Of a stretch of 64,000 nt of DNA, positions 1-13,098 are shown piece after piece (position 1 is the stretch's first letter; every line of letters starts with the position of its first letter). Under the pieces are notes generated by a model. That model made no database searches and was not told the origin of the DNA. It worked only from the letters and a program-made list of their open reading frames with translations. The DNA lies in contig WPIO01000144.1 of the NCBI GenBank assembly GCA_009760855.2, positions 62,001 through 126,000 of the forward strand. Reading direction: 5' to 3'. A program made the position numbers and the translations under genes. The DNA is from Cristatella mucedo (taxonomy: Eukaryota > Bryozoa > Phylactolaemata > Cristatellidae).

Positions 1-1464
<1,464 letters not shown>

Positions 1465-1569
1465 TTGGAGGTCTTAACGGCTTCAAACAACCGGTTCAAA
1501 TATTTCCCTGATGTAACTTTGCGTATGAAGAATCTTCAGAGACTTCAACTTCAGAACTTCACAGAATCG
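1465..1569 (+). CDS. Leucine-rich-repeat exon (probably of the ROCO gene)
   Basis: This is a 105-nt, phase 0 to 0 exon with a good acceptor (tattttcttag) and a consensus donor (GTAAGT). The 35 residues follow the LRR pattern: LEVLTASNNRFKYFP, then MKNLQRLQLQN, i.e. LxxLxxSxN followed by a second LxxLxLxxN start. LRRs precede the Roc domain in ROCO proteins, and the next coding exon on this strand is the LRR-Roc-COR exon at 10953, so this is most likely an upstream LRR exon of that gene. The 10953 exon begins in phase 2 whereas this one ends in phase 0, so at least one exon between them has not been found, or the two belong to different transcripts. Membership of the same gene is an inference. 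Confidence 0.6.
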
Positions 1570-3339
1570 GTAAGTGAGCTTCACGCCTTTGTTCCATCAG
1601 TCGTCGTTTGCAAGTTCACAAAATGGAAATGGAACCGTTACAAGGCAAAACAGTAGTTTTTCATTCTGTCTCAGTGTGCTAGTTGATGTTGGTTTCCACT
1701 ATTAATAATAATAATATTACATCGAAGGCAACAATGGAGCAAGAAACTTCAAGAGCAATCCTTTCATCTTTTGCTTGCTTTTTTTCAAAGTTACTTGACT
1801 TAAATCATGTAAACAGGTTCGGTTCGTTTCAGGCAGTCTACAATTTTCTGTTCCAAAAATAATTAACATTATTTTTATATCAGAAACCATACATCCCACT
1901 TTTACTGTAAGGCTCTCGTGCACCTACTTTTCCCGTTGGTATTATTCCTTTTCCAGAATGCCAGCTGTTGCAGACAGCAGCCGATAGCTTGGGAGTCTGT
2001 TGCTACTATCAGTCTCCTTGGGAGTCTGTTGCTACTATCAGTCTCCATAAAGCCCCACAGGCTTGACTTTGACGGTTTGGGCTACTTTTTACATTTAAAG
2101 TGTGACCGATTCTACTAATTTCCTTGTCTAGGGCAGGGGCACGTGAACAACGAAGTATCCGGCTCTAGTTTGTTAAGTGGTTTGTATTGCAAGCTCGCGA
2201 TAAGCACACATAAGTTAACAGTTACCAGTTTGCACATATATCGAGTTTTTAGAGTAAATGGCATAAGGTAAACAAAGCAGTATGCACATAAGTACGAAGA
2301 CACTGCATAACCGCTGCATTGGGAACAATCAAAGTGAAGCACCGAGGTATGAAAACCAGTTCATTTTCCTTAAGTCAGAATATACACGTTTCACTGTCGA
2401 GATCGGAATATATAGAGTAGGAGTTTCATTCGTTCAGTGCCGGAGACCATGACTACAAAAACTCGTTTCATAATATTTTTCTCGATTGAAACGAATTGAA
2501 ATTTAAATAATCAGCTCCGTACGTCCAGCATACTACGACTTTGTTCACATGCTTTAAAGAATACATTTACTAATAACTAAATAATATTAGTCTAAATGCG
2601 TAACGATTGAATTTCTTGCAAAAACTGGTTGTATCACTACAAACGTACAGGAGTAACTTGAATATCCGATGATTTGACGATCCTAATAGAGTTGGAGGAA
2701 AAAGGCTGGATAGAATATCTGAATCTAGTTAACTGACTTTTCCCTTTTTCGCCTCTCTTTCCTCACTTTCAGTTTATTGGCTGTGCCTTTATGGGAACGA
2801 GCTACTATTGTTATCAGTTGTGCTATCAACTCTCACTGGATGATATTGGCTAAAAGGACTACAGTTCATACTTAGTTGGTAGTTCCGTCGTTGAATTTGA
2901 ACTGAAATCTGGCGATCTTTAGCTTCCAATCACCATGATGGCTCACTCTAGTCTGACTGAGAGCGAACTAATAGGCCTGAGCTGGGCCTCACACCCGGGT
3001 CGTAGGTCTGTGGAGGTCGACTTCGTCTTGTCGCTCGAAAGGTTGAAGAGCAGTGAAGCTTGCACTGATGGTAGAAGAAGTCACTGACTTCTCTAAAATT
3101 TGTATTAACAATTTAATTGAAGTCGCCAGGCTCTTCTCTCCATGTGCAGTTCCGGGAGCTGGAGTCGGACGACATGTCAGCTCGCGGCTGTGAGAGCTGA
3201 ACAAGTCTGCCGGTGGCAAAGGATCACATCACTTACCGGCCTTTCACTAATGTCCTCACCCATTCCGCAGGAAGGACCTAGCTGCAGAGGCATAATGCAC
3301 TCCTACCCTGACCAGGCTATCGCTGGGCGACTTAGTGGT
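1570..3339. other. Unassigned AT-rich DNA, probably intronic
   Basis: Apart from the 29-bp duplication I see no exon, RNA gene or known repeat. The small open frames on both strands overlap each other and carry no motif. Confidence 0.35.
1989..2046. repeat. Perfect 29-bp tandem duplication
   Basis: A unit beginning TTGGGAGTCTGTTGC occurs twice back to back without mismatches, which indicates a recent slippage or local duplication event. No coding role is seen. Confidence 0.95.
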
Positions 3340-4915
3340 TCAACGACGGTTCCCCCAATCGCCACGTGATAACGTAAATGATAAAATCCGAAAAGCTGGG
3401 GGAAATTATAAGCAGGGCCTAACGGTATTTCCTGAGCCAGGGGCAAAATTTTTGGGATTTGATGGCTCTGAAAAAAAGTGGTTGCTCTAAAGTAGGTGTA
3501 GGTAATGTCCTTGGGCAGCCGACAGATATTCCTGCAACACCGAAGGTGTGCTTGTCGCCTGTTCGGTTCAGCTATCGTCGACGTATGTGGGCTTCAGCTG
3601 GTCAATGGAAATATCCAGTCGAAGGGCGATGACGTTGACCTAAAACATTTTTTTTCTGCCCATTCGAGCACAATGTATTGGCCGTCGTAGGGTAGCTGAG
3701 GCGGTCTACGAGCAGTGTCGTGGTGCACAAATGGTGCAGGTCGTCGGAAACCTATGATGGGCCATCTGAATCTTGAGGTGGTACACGGCTGAGGCTGCTC
3801 ACGTGTTCGATCGGTGTCTTGAAAAATAGGGGCACGTCTGAACTGCAGGCCGGTGTCTCAGCTGTACTTAAGAAACCCCTCAGGCAAGCACTGGATCTCC
3901 CCATAGACTTGCTTGGCCGATGGGTGGCCGATGTTGCTTAGTTGGTTTGGTCCAGTTGTTAAGGTGCTTGCCCGACCAAGGTCTGGCTGAGATCGTTAAC
4001 TTGAGCCCTAATGCATATGTGAAGCGCCTGATAGAGTTCCTTGATAGAGCACCAGAAATTCTCTTGGGGCACTAAACAAATGAGTCATAAATGTACTATA
4101 TACGTCAGGCATTTTAGCAGTACCAATTTCGAGAAGCTTGAGGGGCAGGGCCTTTAGCCATGAATTTGGACTGCTACTTGCCTGCAATGAGTGCTGTCTT
4201 GAGCTGTCGCTACAGGTGCTCTACCATGCCGTAAGTGGTCGGTTAGAAAGCAACAGTACGAATTTGCTGCATTGCGGTGGCTTTCATGAGTTGAAGCTAC
4301 AGGAACAACTCGAATCGTCTTCCCTGGTCTAAAGTAGGTAACTCAGAGATGCTGTAGCTTGATATACAACTGTCGACAAATGCTTGTGTGACGGTGGATA
4401 CAGATATATCAGTCAGAGAAAACGCTTCAGGCCAGCGAGTGAAGCGGTCGACAACCATAGGTCAATATTGTAGCGCCATCGGCGTTATGTAGTGGGCCGA
4501 CGAGGTCTAAGTTAACATGATTGAATTGACACAACTCGGTGGGAAACTGCTGGTCAGGTGTCGACGTATGCCGAGCACTTTGTCATGGCTGCAGGTTCGG
4601 GCTAAAAAGCGAATGTCTGAATTTATATTACTAAACACACGATGCGATCGCTCGCAGTGTAGCTCCAGTTCCGAGGTGTTGAAGTCCGTGCAGTTTGTCG
4701 AAGATTAGTCGACAGAAAGCGGCCGGCACGCATGTGGGCGATCGAGGCCAGTATAGCAGTCACATAAAATGGCTACCGGCGAGTTCAGGATCGGGACTGG
4801 TTGAAGATGTAGGGTAGTTTGTGAAGAGAGCATTACAGGCTCTTGCTTAAGCAGAGAGCTAGCTCTATGCCTCTCTCGGTGAGCCTGCACTCCGAGTCTA
4901 GAAACCAACTGACTA
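3340..4915 (-). pseudogene. Ty3/Gypsy-type pol remnant (integrase region)
   Basis: The minus strand, read from 4915 downward, shows a decayed pol C-terminal half. First comes the zinc-binding/linker part before integrase, then the integrase core with peptides such as NHVNLDLVGPL (around 4520-4485), VDRFTRWPEAF (around 4450-4420) and YGMVEHL (around 4235-4215). After integrase come the typical post-integrase stretch (FVHHDTARRPPQLPYDG, around 3740-3690) and a short tail to about 3350. These are the D..GP, DRFTRWPEA and NGMVER blocks of Ty3/Gypsy integrases. Stops and frame shifts interrupt the frame many times, and a SINE is inserted at about 3938-4082. No LTRs, gag, protease or RT were found. 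It is a dead fragment, not a functional gene. Confidence 0.8.
3938..4082 (+). mobile_element. SINE-A copy (tRNA-derived), decayed
   Basis: The copy begins with a tRNA-like head (GGTTTGGTCCAGTTGTTAAGG as a degenerate A-box region and TTGAGCCC as a weak B box). It continues with ATGTGAAGCGCCTGATAGAG and ends near the TCTTGGGGCAC half of the 3' hairpin. It lies inside the Gypsy remnant and is therefore younger than it. Confidence 0.7.
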
Positions 4916-5115
4916 AGTCATACCCGACTTGGCAATGGTCCAGCAGCATTTCCTCTCACGGGCCAAACTACTGGTTCATGCTAAAATAGCCTGCAATCAG
5001 ATATTCCGCAAACCGCGTATAGGCATGACCATTCAGAAAAAAGTAGCAGATTCAAAGAGACCTGTATTCTCGGAACCTAAATCAGCAACAATTATCCTAC
5101 TCAAGCTGATGTTTC

Positions 5116-5955
5116 CGGATAATAATATTATTGCATTTGTATAACGACCTCTGAAAATGTAATCTCAATCTTGGCACTTTACATATGCTGCAAACGAAGC
5201 ACTATCGCTTCGTTAGTGGTAGCCTGCACAAATTTAACGAGGTTAGTCTGGTTAGAGGAGACATGCCAAGGGTCAGAAAGCAAATACGATTAGTCGCATC
5301 ATGCAGAGTTTCAGCTTGTGTAAAAAACCAAGGACCAATCACAAATATTCACCTAATGCTGTGATTAATTGTGGGTTTCAAGCTTTTTAAGTTTTTGTCA
5401 GGTTGAGCACTGTGTCTAACCGTCAGTCATTATTCAGTTCATGTTTTGGTAACATAGAAAGTATGAGAAATGTTTAGTCAGAGGGGTTAATTCGGAAAAT
5501 CCGGTGGTACGATGCAATGTATGGGTAGTACCGAGGTATGGAAGTAGTTTCGATAGGGAGGCTGTAGCCAGTTAATGAAGCCATCTTAAAGTGAGTGACC
5601 CATCCTTGAAATATAGGCACTGCTAAATTGCAAGCCGTGATCGGTGGCCAAAGGGGGCATGATTTGCAACCGCGATAGTCTCGACAACAGACAAGCCTAC
5701 CTGCTGACTTTGACTCTAGCCAAGTACCTGATTTTTGACAGCTCAATATACTGGCAAGCTGAGAGTTGCCGAATTTGAAGCTGGATTTTGCAAATTGATC
5801 GAAACAGTTAGATGTAGCATCCCTATTTAACCGGGGATGACTCTTGTCACCTATTTATTATATCAAAAGTAGGCGGACTAAACCTTGGACTCTATTTTGC
5901 TGCAATGTATTAGTCTATTACTAGGTTACTTTAGAATCGATACTTAACTTTCGTG
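5116..5955 (-). mobile_element. Old LINE-1 3' region plus adjoining repeat (copy 1)
   Basis: The 3' end (low coordinate) has aataatattattgca followed by degenerate hairpin halves (GACCTCTGAAAATGTAATCTC, then GGCACTTTACATATGCTGCAAA). Further in, frame-broken peptides such as RLVCCRDYRGCKSCP and FQGWVTHFKMASL match the LINE-1 C-terminal region in shifted frames. The same sequence, including a further 190 bp beyond the LINE-like part, recurs at 9303-10115, so the two belong to one larger old repeat. Confidence 0.65.
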
Positions 5956-6039
5956 CAGCCTTAACATGAGATATTCTGGCTAAGCCGAATCAGAACGTTA
6001 AGTAGTCTGGTTTCTGAGTACACTTGGCTGGCCCATAGC

Positions 6040-6290
6040 TATTGGCTAGTAAGTCGGTTCACAGTTATTACATTTTAAACATTTTTCTTCAATCTGTGTG
6101 TATCTGCCATCAATACATGCAGCAATGGAGCTGGGCTTGTTCGTCGACCTGCAGTGCTGTGAAGAATCAGATCGAATATAGAACTGAGAGCCATCTGCAT
6201 AGAAGTGGAAGCCTAGATTGTGTTTGGTTGTCACATCTGCTACAAGGAGAGTGCAAGTCTTGAACTGAAGAATACGAAGCATAGAGCCAT
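6040..6290 (-). pseudogene. LINE reverse-transcriptase fragment
   Basis: The minus strand encodes KHNLGFHFYADGSQFYIRSD followed by SSIAACID, which is the RT catalytic block of the LINE-1 family. The motif is YADG rather than YADD, so the second catalytic aspartate is lost. It lies about 90 bp beyond the 5116-5955 fragment in the orientation expected for one element and is probably part of the same decayed LINE. Confidence 0.7.
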
Positions 6291-6494
6291 TATTCCAGTA
6301 TTAGCTAGTATTATATTAATCCAGAGTCCGTATTTCAGTAATTACAATACATTGATTGTAACCTTCAGAAAACTAAATGTCAATCTGAGAACTTTAGAGA
6401 TGCTGTAAGGAATGTACTAACCAAGTTATTGGTGGTGACATCCTCATACCTCAGGTGTAGCGTACCAGCTATATGCTCAAGTCAAACGAATCAT

Positions 6495-6645
6495 AAAGAC
6501 CCACCAAGTCCTGTAATAGGCATGTGCCTTTTAAGCTTATTTTAAAATGTCATGTCAATGGACGTTGTGATGTGAATCGGTAGTGAGTTCAAAGCTTTGG
6601 GAGCATAACAACTACTGTCAATGCTCAGTATTATCTTACAGAGAT
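6495..6645 (-). mobile_element. LINE-1 C-terminal/3' fragment
   Basis: The segment AGACCCACCAAGTCCTGTAA followed by TTCAAAGCTTTGGGAGCATA aligns by eye with the 3' portion of the better LINE-1 copies at 20392 and 40315. It is short and decayed. Confidence 0.55.
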
Positions 6646-7503
6646 ACTATGAAATGATCCATAACTATCGCTAATGGTATTATCAATCGCTAACTGCAAG
6701 CATAATATTTCAAAGGCTGGCACAAGTGAATGAAGTAGTTACAAAAAACATCTCGATTGTCACAGATGTATGATTTATTTTACACTTGTTGAAATTAGCC
6801 CTAATTTATGACCAGCATAGTGTGGCTTCAAGTCGGCAGGCTTTGTTAATACGACTTTTCACGAAATGAAATTTTGGAAAAGTACAAAGTTTTTGCGAAC
6901 GTACTTAGTAATATTCTGGCCTTGCTCTGTCCTTGGGTTAGACTCTCAAGTTTCTTAGAGACTGCTAGTTTTGTCCTTAATAAGTTGGCCCGCTTATCGT
7001 CATCATATCATTTGGTTACAGTTCTAATCCTGCCCAGCCATTCCAATGCGGCCTTTACACACTCACATCCTAATAAAAGCGTTTTGTGTCATTTAAGGTA
7101 GGCAGTGGTCACAGCTCACAGGCAGCGAACTTTTCTATGTAAACATTTAAAGTTCGATGTATATTAAAGTCACCGGCATTAAGTGCTCCGTTTATTATCA
7201 AACTCCAAGAATTATTAGGCTAATGATCAGTGGTCACATATTAGGTAGTAGTATCGTGGTCCGTTAGAAGTTCAATGACCATCATTCCAGAATATTATAG
7301 CTCCAGAACTAATGTGTGACAGAACTTGCTAAAGCCCAAGATATCGGTTTATTCTCCTTGGGACCTGCTATGACTGTGCCAGTTGAGGCCAGAGAATCAC
7401 TGTCTTATCAAAATGAATTGCCTGAAGACAGTGCCTCTGAGCTTGATTTATCATGTTACTCTTCCATTATAATGGCAACCGCTTTAGAAGATTCCAAGCC
7501 TTA
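6646..7503. other. Unassigned DNA
   Basis: No exon could be supported. A 62-codon plus-strand frame at 7316-7504, with an acidic stretch NELPEDSASELDL, could be an exon, but no convincing splice sites or family resemblance were seen. Confidence 0.3.

Positions 7504-7538
<35 letters not shown>
7504..7538. repeat. (TA)n microsatellite
   Basis: About 17 uninterrupted TA units, followed by AT-rich sequence. Confidence 0.97.
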
Positions 7539-7542
<4 letters not shown>

Positions 7543-7944
7543 AGAAAAAATCTAGTGTCCCACAATGTAAGACTTCTCTCCGATCTGTTCTGCATCCGTA
7601 TTAACCAGCTTGCAAAGACGGCTATCCTATCACTTACTTTTCTGTCCAGCCATTTCTTCTGATCCGTCTTACTAACCTAAAAGACATTGGTTCAAGCGTA
7701 ACCACTGATCAAGGTTATTTTTCCTAGTAGAATAGTCTTAACGTGGTCCAGTATCTTAGTAGCCTGAGTCGCCTTCACCTGAGAAAGTTGTATGAGGCCA
7801 CAGGAAGTGTGTCTGGTCTTTGGCTGAAGAAAATCTGGACAGGCAGTTGCTAAAGCTATGTTTTCATATTCGTGTGGAGGCTTTTGAATGGCTTACCGCT
7901 CGATCGAGCAAGGTCTTGAATCGCAGAAGGCATATCGTGAGTGG

Positions 7945-8205
7945 TTCCCGTTGACAATGATCGTGTGTACTTCCTTATTAGTTGCCACGATTTGAGCTGG
8001 ATGCTTAAGTTTTATGCCGTTTTCTGTCTCCGTTCTTCTCCTATTTTTACTGATGCCCTAAAACCTCTTGATGCTTTTCCTCTACTAACTAGCCGACATA
8101 ATCGTCGCCACCAGATCCTCATCAGCTAAGGAATCATCCGTTCCATTGCCGGTCGCATCGCTATATATTTGAAAAAACAGGGATTGAATGGTGCTCTGAC
8201 AGTCG
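7945..8205. repeat. Unclassified dispersed repeat, copy 1
   Basis: This roughly 260-bp block is homologous by eye to 10245-10505. Shared words include GTGTACTTCCTTATTAGTTG versus CTGTACTTCCCTAATAGTTC, and an almost identical CTCATCAGCTAAGGAATCAT. No coding potential or terminal repeats were recognised. Confidence 0.75.
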
Positions 8206-8213
8206 ATGAGTGA

Positions 8214-8790
8214 ATTAATAATAATAATAACACTAATGCACTTGATAAAGCGCCCTCAGAGAACTCAATCTCAATCTAGGCGCTTTACATTTACTGCAAA
8301 GAGAAATTCAACTGAATGATGAGCAATATCATGCTTGATAAACAAACAAAATGAATAACATGGTAAGTGGCAGCATGCACAGTGTCAGCACACGTAAGCA
8401 CATGAACGACGAATCACAGAGACCCACTAAATACTGTCCAAATAGGTGTTTTTAAAGATCATTAGAAATGTGGTCAATTCAGGGGATGATGTGACCCAAG
8501 TCGAGATTAAGTTCCAGGCTTTGGCAGAATACGAACTAAATGCACTGTCTACTAAGGATTTGAGGTTTTTACGAGGTAATGGTATACTTTTGGATTCCGA
8601 AAAGCAGGTGGTACGATGCTTGGCCTGTTGGGGGAGTTGATCTGAGAGGTAGGCTGGAGCCAAAGAATGGGGTGACCTAAAAGTGAGCGACAAAACCTTG
8701 AAGTCAATCCGTTGCTTGACGGGTAGCCGGTGCAGGTCGGAAAAGTGGTGTAATGTGGCCAATGAGACGTATTGATGAGGGACGAATGTA
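8214..8790 (-). mobile_element. 5'-truncated LINE-1 copy
   Basis: The 3' end carries the (AAT)n tail and the hairpin (TTGATAAAGCGCCCTCAGAG and CTAGGCGCTTTACATTTACT). The minus frame at 8427-8762 encodes the family's C-terminal domain (DLHRLPVKQRIDFKVLSLTF, then AYLSDQLPQQAKHRTTCFSE, then SYSAKAWNLI). Only the 3' part of the element is present, as is usual for target-primed reverse transcription. The frame is still largely open, so the copy is younger than its neighbours. Confidence 0.85.
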
Positions 8791-9302
8791 TGCTTGATAA
8801 AAAAGTTAAGCCATTAACATGAATCCGTACATAAATCATTGTTTCCTGCATTCTTTTTGCTTTCTGTGTCCTTTAATCTTCGAACTTGCTAGCGACTGAA
8901 GAGAAGGTACCTTACTTCTTGATGAAAAGCAAAGCAAAGTAGCATGGTTCTTACAATATTTTCTCAGTTCGTATACATTTTTGGTGCGTTTAGTCGTGCC
9001 TGTAGAAGATTCAAAAGAGCTTTCTTCTCGTGGACCCACAGCTAGGCAATAGACAACCACCTTGCATTCTGTCTTAGTGGCAACGCCCCCCCCAGACTTC
9101 TTCAGCCGGTTACGTAACACTTACTGCCATAAATTGAAACGGCAGTAATGCAAAGGCTGCACCATAATCTTTGCAAGGCCATTAGTAATTCTAGGCCTAA
9201 AACTGGCCATAGTCAGAGTGGGAAAGCAATAAATGCCACTGAGCCCTAAACTATAAATATAGTAAAGTTGCCACAGCCGTCCTATTCAGGCTGAAGTTTC
9301 TG
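8791..9302. other. Unassigned, with a coding-like minus frame
   Basis: The minus strand is open for 94 codons (9120-8836) with a charged, low-repeat composition. A possible donor (GTAAGG) lies near 8922 in minus-strand reading. It could be an exon of an unknown minus-strand gene, but I find no family signature, so it is not called as a gene. Confidence 0.25.
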
Positions 9303-10115
9303 GATAATAATAATATTGCATATGTATAATGCCCTCTGAAAACTTAATCTATGTCTTGGAACTTTACGTATGCAACAAAAGAAGCACGGTCGCATTGTTA
9401 GCCTGCGGTGGTAGCCTGCACAATCGTAACGAGGATAATCCGGCTAGAGGTGACATTTTAAGGGTAAGGATGCAAATATAGTTTGTCGCAGCATTCAAGG
9501 TTTCAGCAGGCTTACACAAAACTAAGGACGAATCACAAGTATTCATCTAATGCTGCGATAAAAGGTTGGTTTTAAGCTTTGTAACATTTCTATCAGGTCG
9601 AGTAGGGTGTCTAACCACCAGTCAGGATTAAGTTTATGTTTTCGGAGCCTATAAGGTTTAAGGAACGTTCCGCTAAATGGGTTTATTCGGAAAATCCGGT
9701 TGTACGACGCCAAGCCTTGTGTGGGAGTAGTTCCGATAGGCAGGCTGTAGCTATTTAATGAAGCGATCCTAAAGTGAGTGACCCAGCCTTGAAACTTAGG
9801 CACTGCTTAATTGGGGGCCCATTACTGGTGGCCAAGAGTGGTGATTTGACAGCTGCAAAAGGCTCGACAGCAGACAAGCCTAATTGTTGAGTTTGGCTCC
9901 AGTGGTGAGTGCCTGATTTTGTACAGGTCAATATATTGACAAGCCGTGAGTTGCAGAATTTGAGACCAGATGTTACCCATGGAGGGACCCAGTTAGATGT
10001 TCCATTCTACTTTAACCAGGCGCCAAACTTGTCACCAATTTCAAGTGTTACATTTAGGCATAATAAAACTAGGACTATATTTTGGAGCAATATATTCGTC
10101 TATTACAAGGTCACT
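9303..10115 (-). mobile_element. Old LINE-1 3' region plus adjoining repeat (copy 2)
   Basis: This copy is collinear with 5116-5955: AATAATAATATTGCATATG at the 3' end, the shared phrase GGTAGCCTGCACAATCGTAA, and the minus-frame peptides FQGWVTHFRIASLNSYSLPI and YNRIFRINP. At its high-coordinate end the shared non-LINE stretch (GGACTATATTTTGGAGCAAT) is also present. It is decayed, with no open frame of useful length. Confidence 0.65.
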
Positions 10116-10244
10116 TTGAACTGTATGTCCAATAGGCAGTTGCTGGATCTGTCTTTTTGTACTAATTGCGAGGTTTTTGAAAGGTTTCTTTGCTCCATCA
10201 AGCACATTTTGGAATTTAAATACACCTATCGGATGTAGTTCCAG

Positions 10245-10505
10245 TTTGACATTCATGTCCTGTACTTCCCTAATAGTTCTCGCGACTTGAGATGGACGGT
10301 TCAGTTTAATGCCGTTTCCCTCCTACTGAACCTGTGGAACCCCTGGCTGCTTTTCCTCGTTCTCATTAGCCGACTTAGTCATCGCCACCAGACCCTCATC
10401 AGCTAAGGAATCATCCATATCATCGCCGGTCATATCATTATATATTTAGGAAAAATAAGGATTGTGTGGTGCTCTCAAAGTCGAAGTGTGAAGTGATGAG
10501 GGACG
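10245..10505. repeat. Unclassified dispersed repeat, copy 2
   Basis: Homologous to 7945-8205. Here it follows the LINE-like repeat after only about 130 bp, whereas in copy 1 the two parts are about 2 kb apart. Confidence 0.75.
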
Positions 10506-10952
10506 AATTACATATATTGTCAGAAGTGTGGGCCCGACGTGTAACTTACTGCGTGTAATGCTTGTCATTCTGTTTCATGTTTAGGATTACATCAAGTATA
10601 GCCATTGCATACTGATCTATTCTGGTGAGCAATGCCGTTTATTATTCGCTAACTTACCTGCAGTAGAAGAAAGCAACCTTATCAAACAGGTACATGCAGT
10701 TTGCCGTATATTCCATTAACCAAATGATGGTTTTAACCCCAATTGAAGGCCTATAGAGGCTAAAAGGTATCTCTTTGGCAGAGTCTACTTACAGTTATGC
10801 AGGATGGGAATTCCTTAATAACCTTAGCTCAACAAATCTGCATTTCTTTTTCAATGCTTCATAATAGTGTGGATAAAACATTGAGTTTTGCGATTGCTGA
10901 GCTGTCTTTCCCACCATGGCTTATCCATCAGTTGAGCTCTCTTTATTTTTAG

Positions 10953-12783
10953 GAAAAACGCAAATACAAATATGATAAGTGAGCTGCCAGAAGAAGTCGC
11001 AGGCACTTCGCTGGTTACAGCTGACTTGAAAATAACCCAATGATTTTCCCGCCTAGTGAAGTGTGTGACCAAGGAATGGGAGCTATTCGGAAGTACTTCC
11101 GAGATGGTATTCAAGGAAAAGAATCGCTTTGCACTGACACCATAAACATGCTTGGCAACACTGGTGCTGGAAAGACTAGCATCGCCCAGTCTTTGCGTTT
11201 GGGGCGACTCTCAGCTTGTGCAGCAGAAGACAGAACTCGTGTGATTGACCAGAACCTTTCGAAAATTGGAGATCGGGTCGTGATAGTGAATGACTTTGGA
11301 GGTCATGAAATTTATCATAAAGTGGTTCCGATATTTTTGCCTAACAACGGTCTTTGCATAATAGCATACAGCATGGCTGAAGATATTCATGAGCAGGAAA
11401 ATCAGGTAAAAAAGTGGCTAATGACAGTGTTTGCCAAGTCCACCGAAATCCGGGTGATCATAGTTGGAACCCACGCCGATCAAGTTGAAGCTGAAATTGT
11501 CAAAACCAGATTGAAACATATGGAGAGTTATGTATCGGAAATTACAGAGTCTGCTGTGCAAGATCTTACTTGTCACATCAATGGACTCGGAGAAAATAAT
11601 TGTTATCCAGATTCCATCAAGGGTCTCAATCAGTCGTTGACTACATTATCTTCTGTTGATATTCCGATCATGTCGCTTAGCTGCACAGAGCGATTCATTG
11701 GGAATCGGGATAGTGGCTTGTCTAAGCTGTTTTCATTGATCGAGAATAAACTTAAGCAAAATGTGCAATACCCCACATCTTGGTGCCGTATAATGAAAGA
11801 GATTAAAGAGCATCCGTCAAGCGAGGATCAGCCATATCTGGAATGGCAACAAGTGAAAGAAGTATATGAAAAGTACTTTGATCATGAGCGAGATGACTCC
11901 AAACTGGAAGTCATACTTCGTTCTCTTGTGGCTACATCCCAGATTATATGGTTAGAGAGCTGCGAGTCTCTTAAACACTTGATATTTCATCAACCTCGGC
12001 TCATTGTTGACGAATTAAAGAAGGTATTACACCACGACAATTGCGAAGAAATGCTAAAGTATTTGAGCAAGGACTACTATAGTTATGAAAAAAAGGAATA
12101 CACTCGCGGGTTTCTCGGTGAGACTTTCTTTGGTTTGTTGCTGGGAAATAAAAAGCGTGTGCCAGTTGTTGCCAGCTTTATGCAGCATTTTCTCATGATT
12201 AACAAGGTTGATGATAACCAATACATATTGACCAGTAATCTTATGGATGAACCACTGCCTGAGTTAGCAGAATGGTTACAAGAATCGTCTCGCAGTCCTT
12301 GTATTCACGTGCGTCTCTTTTTCATTGAAAAGTGCATGCCGCTAGCGTTCTTTGCAACTAACCTGGCATCAGTAATAACATGGGTTTGCTCTAAGAAAGC
12401 CAATCCAGAGGCTTGGAAGGATGGAGTACTGTTCGCAGTCAACCTGGTGCAAATTATCGTTAAGCGTGTCGACAGCACCTTGGATGTAATTGCATTTTCC
12501 CGATCGAAGGAGGAGAATATCTGGGATGTTTTGCAACCACTGCTGAGCTGCATCGGTGACAATATTTCGCAGCATTGGAAAGGCGTTTCTCCTTTGTGCA
12601 TGATTATATGCCCGAGATATACTAACCACAAGCCGCAAGAAGCGCCTGACGGCAGCAGAGTTCCTTTGGACGAATTGGCAAAAAAGGTGTCGTCGGATAC
12701 TGAACGAAATTTTCCAACTGTGTATTACTGTCAGGGATGCGAGGAATTCATACCGGGATTATGGATGTATCCGCGTAAACCAG
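10953..12783 (+). CDS. ROCO protein: last LRR, Roc GTPase and COR exon
   Basis: This is the large central exon of a LRR-Roc-COR protein. ROCO proteins use a Ras-like Roc GTPase with a COR dimerisation module as a signalling switch. The acceptor ctttatttttag precedes 10953. An LRR is read first (MISELPEEVAG, then SLVTADLK), but the frame changes by one base near 11028-11032; the Roc frame then continues as ENNPMIFPPSEVCDQG. Numbering from the Met at 11040: P-loop GNTGAGKTS at 39-47, switch II DFGGHE at 85-90, and the THAD base-recognition motif at 144-147. COR spans about residues 235-480. The frame is open to a stop at 12801-12803, but the donor CAG|GTACAGT after 12783 gives phase 1, which matches the next exon. 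There is no kinase domain. The Roc motifs are intact; the frame break is the only defect seen. Confidence 0.92.
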
Positions 12784-13013
12784 GTACAGTGAAACGCTTG
12801 TAGCCCTCTCGGCATTGTGTGGTAGTGTTTTTATCCTCTACTGGTATTGAGTCAGTCACTGTAGCAATTTGAATAGGCTTTTCCTATGCAAGCATGTCTT
12901 TTAACCTCGGCCTTACTTAGTGAATAATTTTTCGATAAGTCTTCAGCTATATGTTTGAATCTGAAGCTCACCGTGCTCTAACTAGGGACTGTGAAAAGCT
13001 CCCTAGTTCTTGC

Positions 13014-13098
13014 TAATAATAATAATAATAATGCACTTGATAAAGCGCCCTCGGAGAACTCAATCTCTCTCTCTAGGCACTTTACATTTGCTAGGCCG
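13014..13098 (-). mobile_element. LINE-1 3' tail only
   Basis: A (AAT)n tract is followed by the full 3' hairpin (CACTTGATAAAGCGCCCTCG and CTAGGCACTTTACATTTGCT) and then unrelated sequence. It is an extremely 5'-truncated insertion, about 85 bp, in the intron of the ROCO gene. Confidence 0.85.

Noticed and set aside
8836..9120. 94-codon minus-strand frame with a possible donor
   Set aside because: Protein-like but without family, acceptor or partner exon; kept only as an unassigned stretch.
12784..12803. Stop at 12803 as the true end of the ROCO protein
   Set aside because: A good donor lies just before it and the resulting phase fits the downstream exons; read-through remains possible as an isoform.
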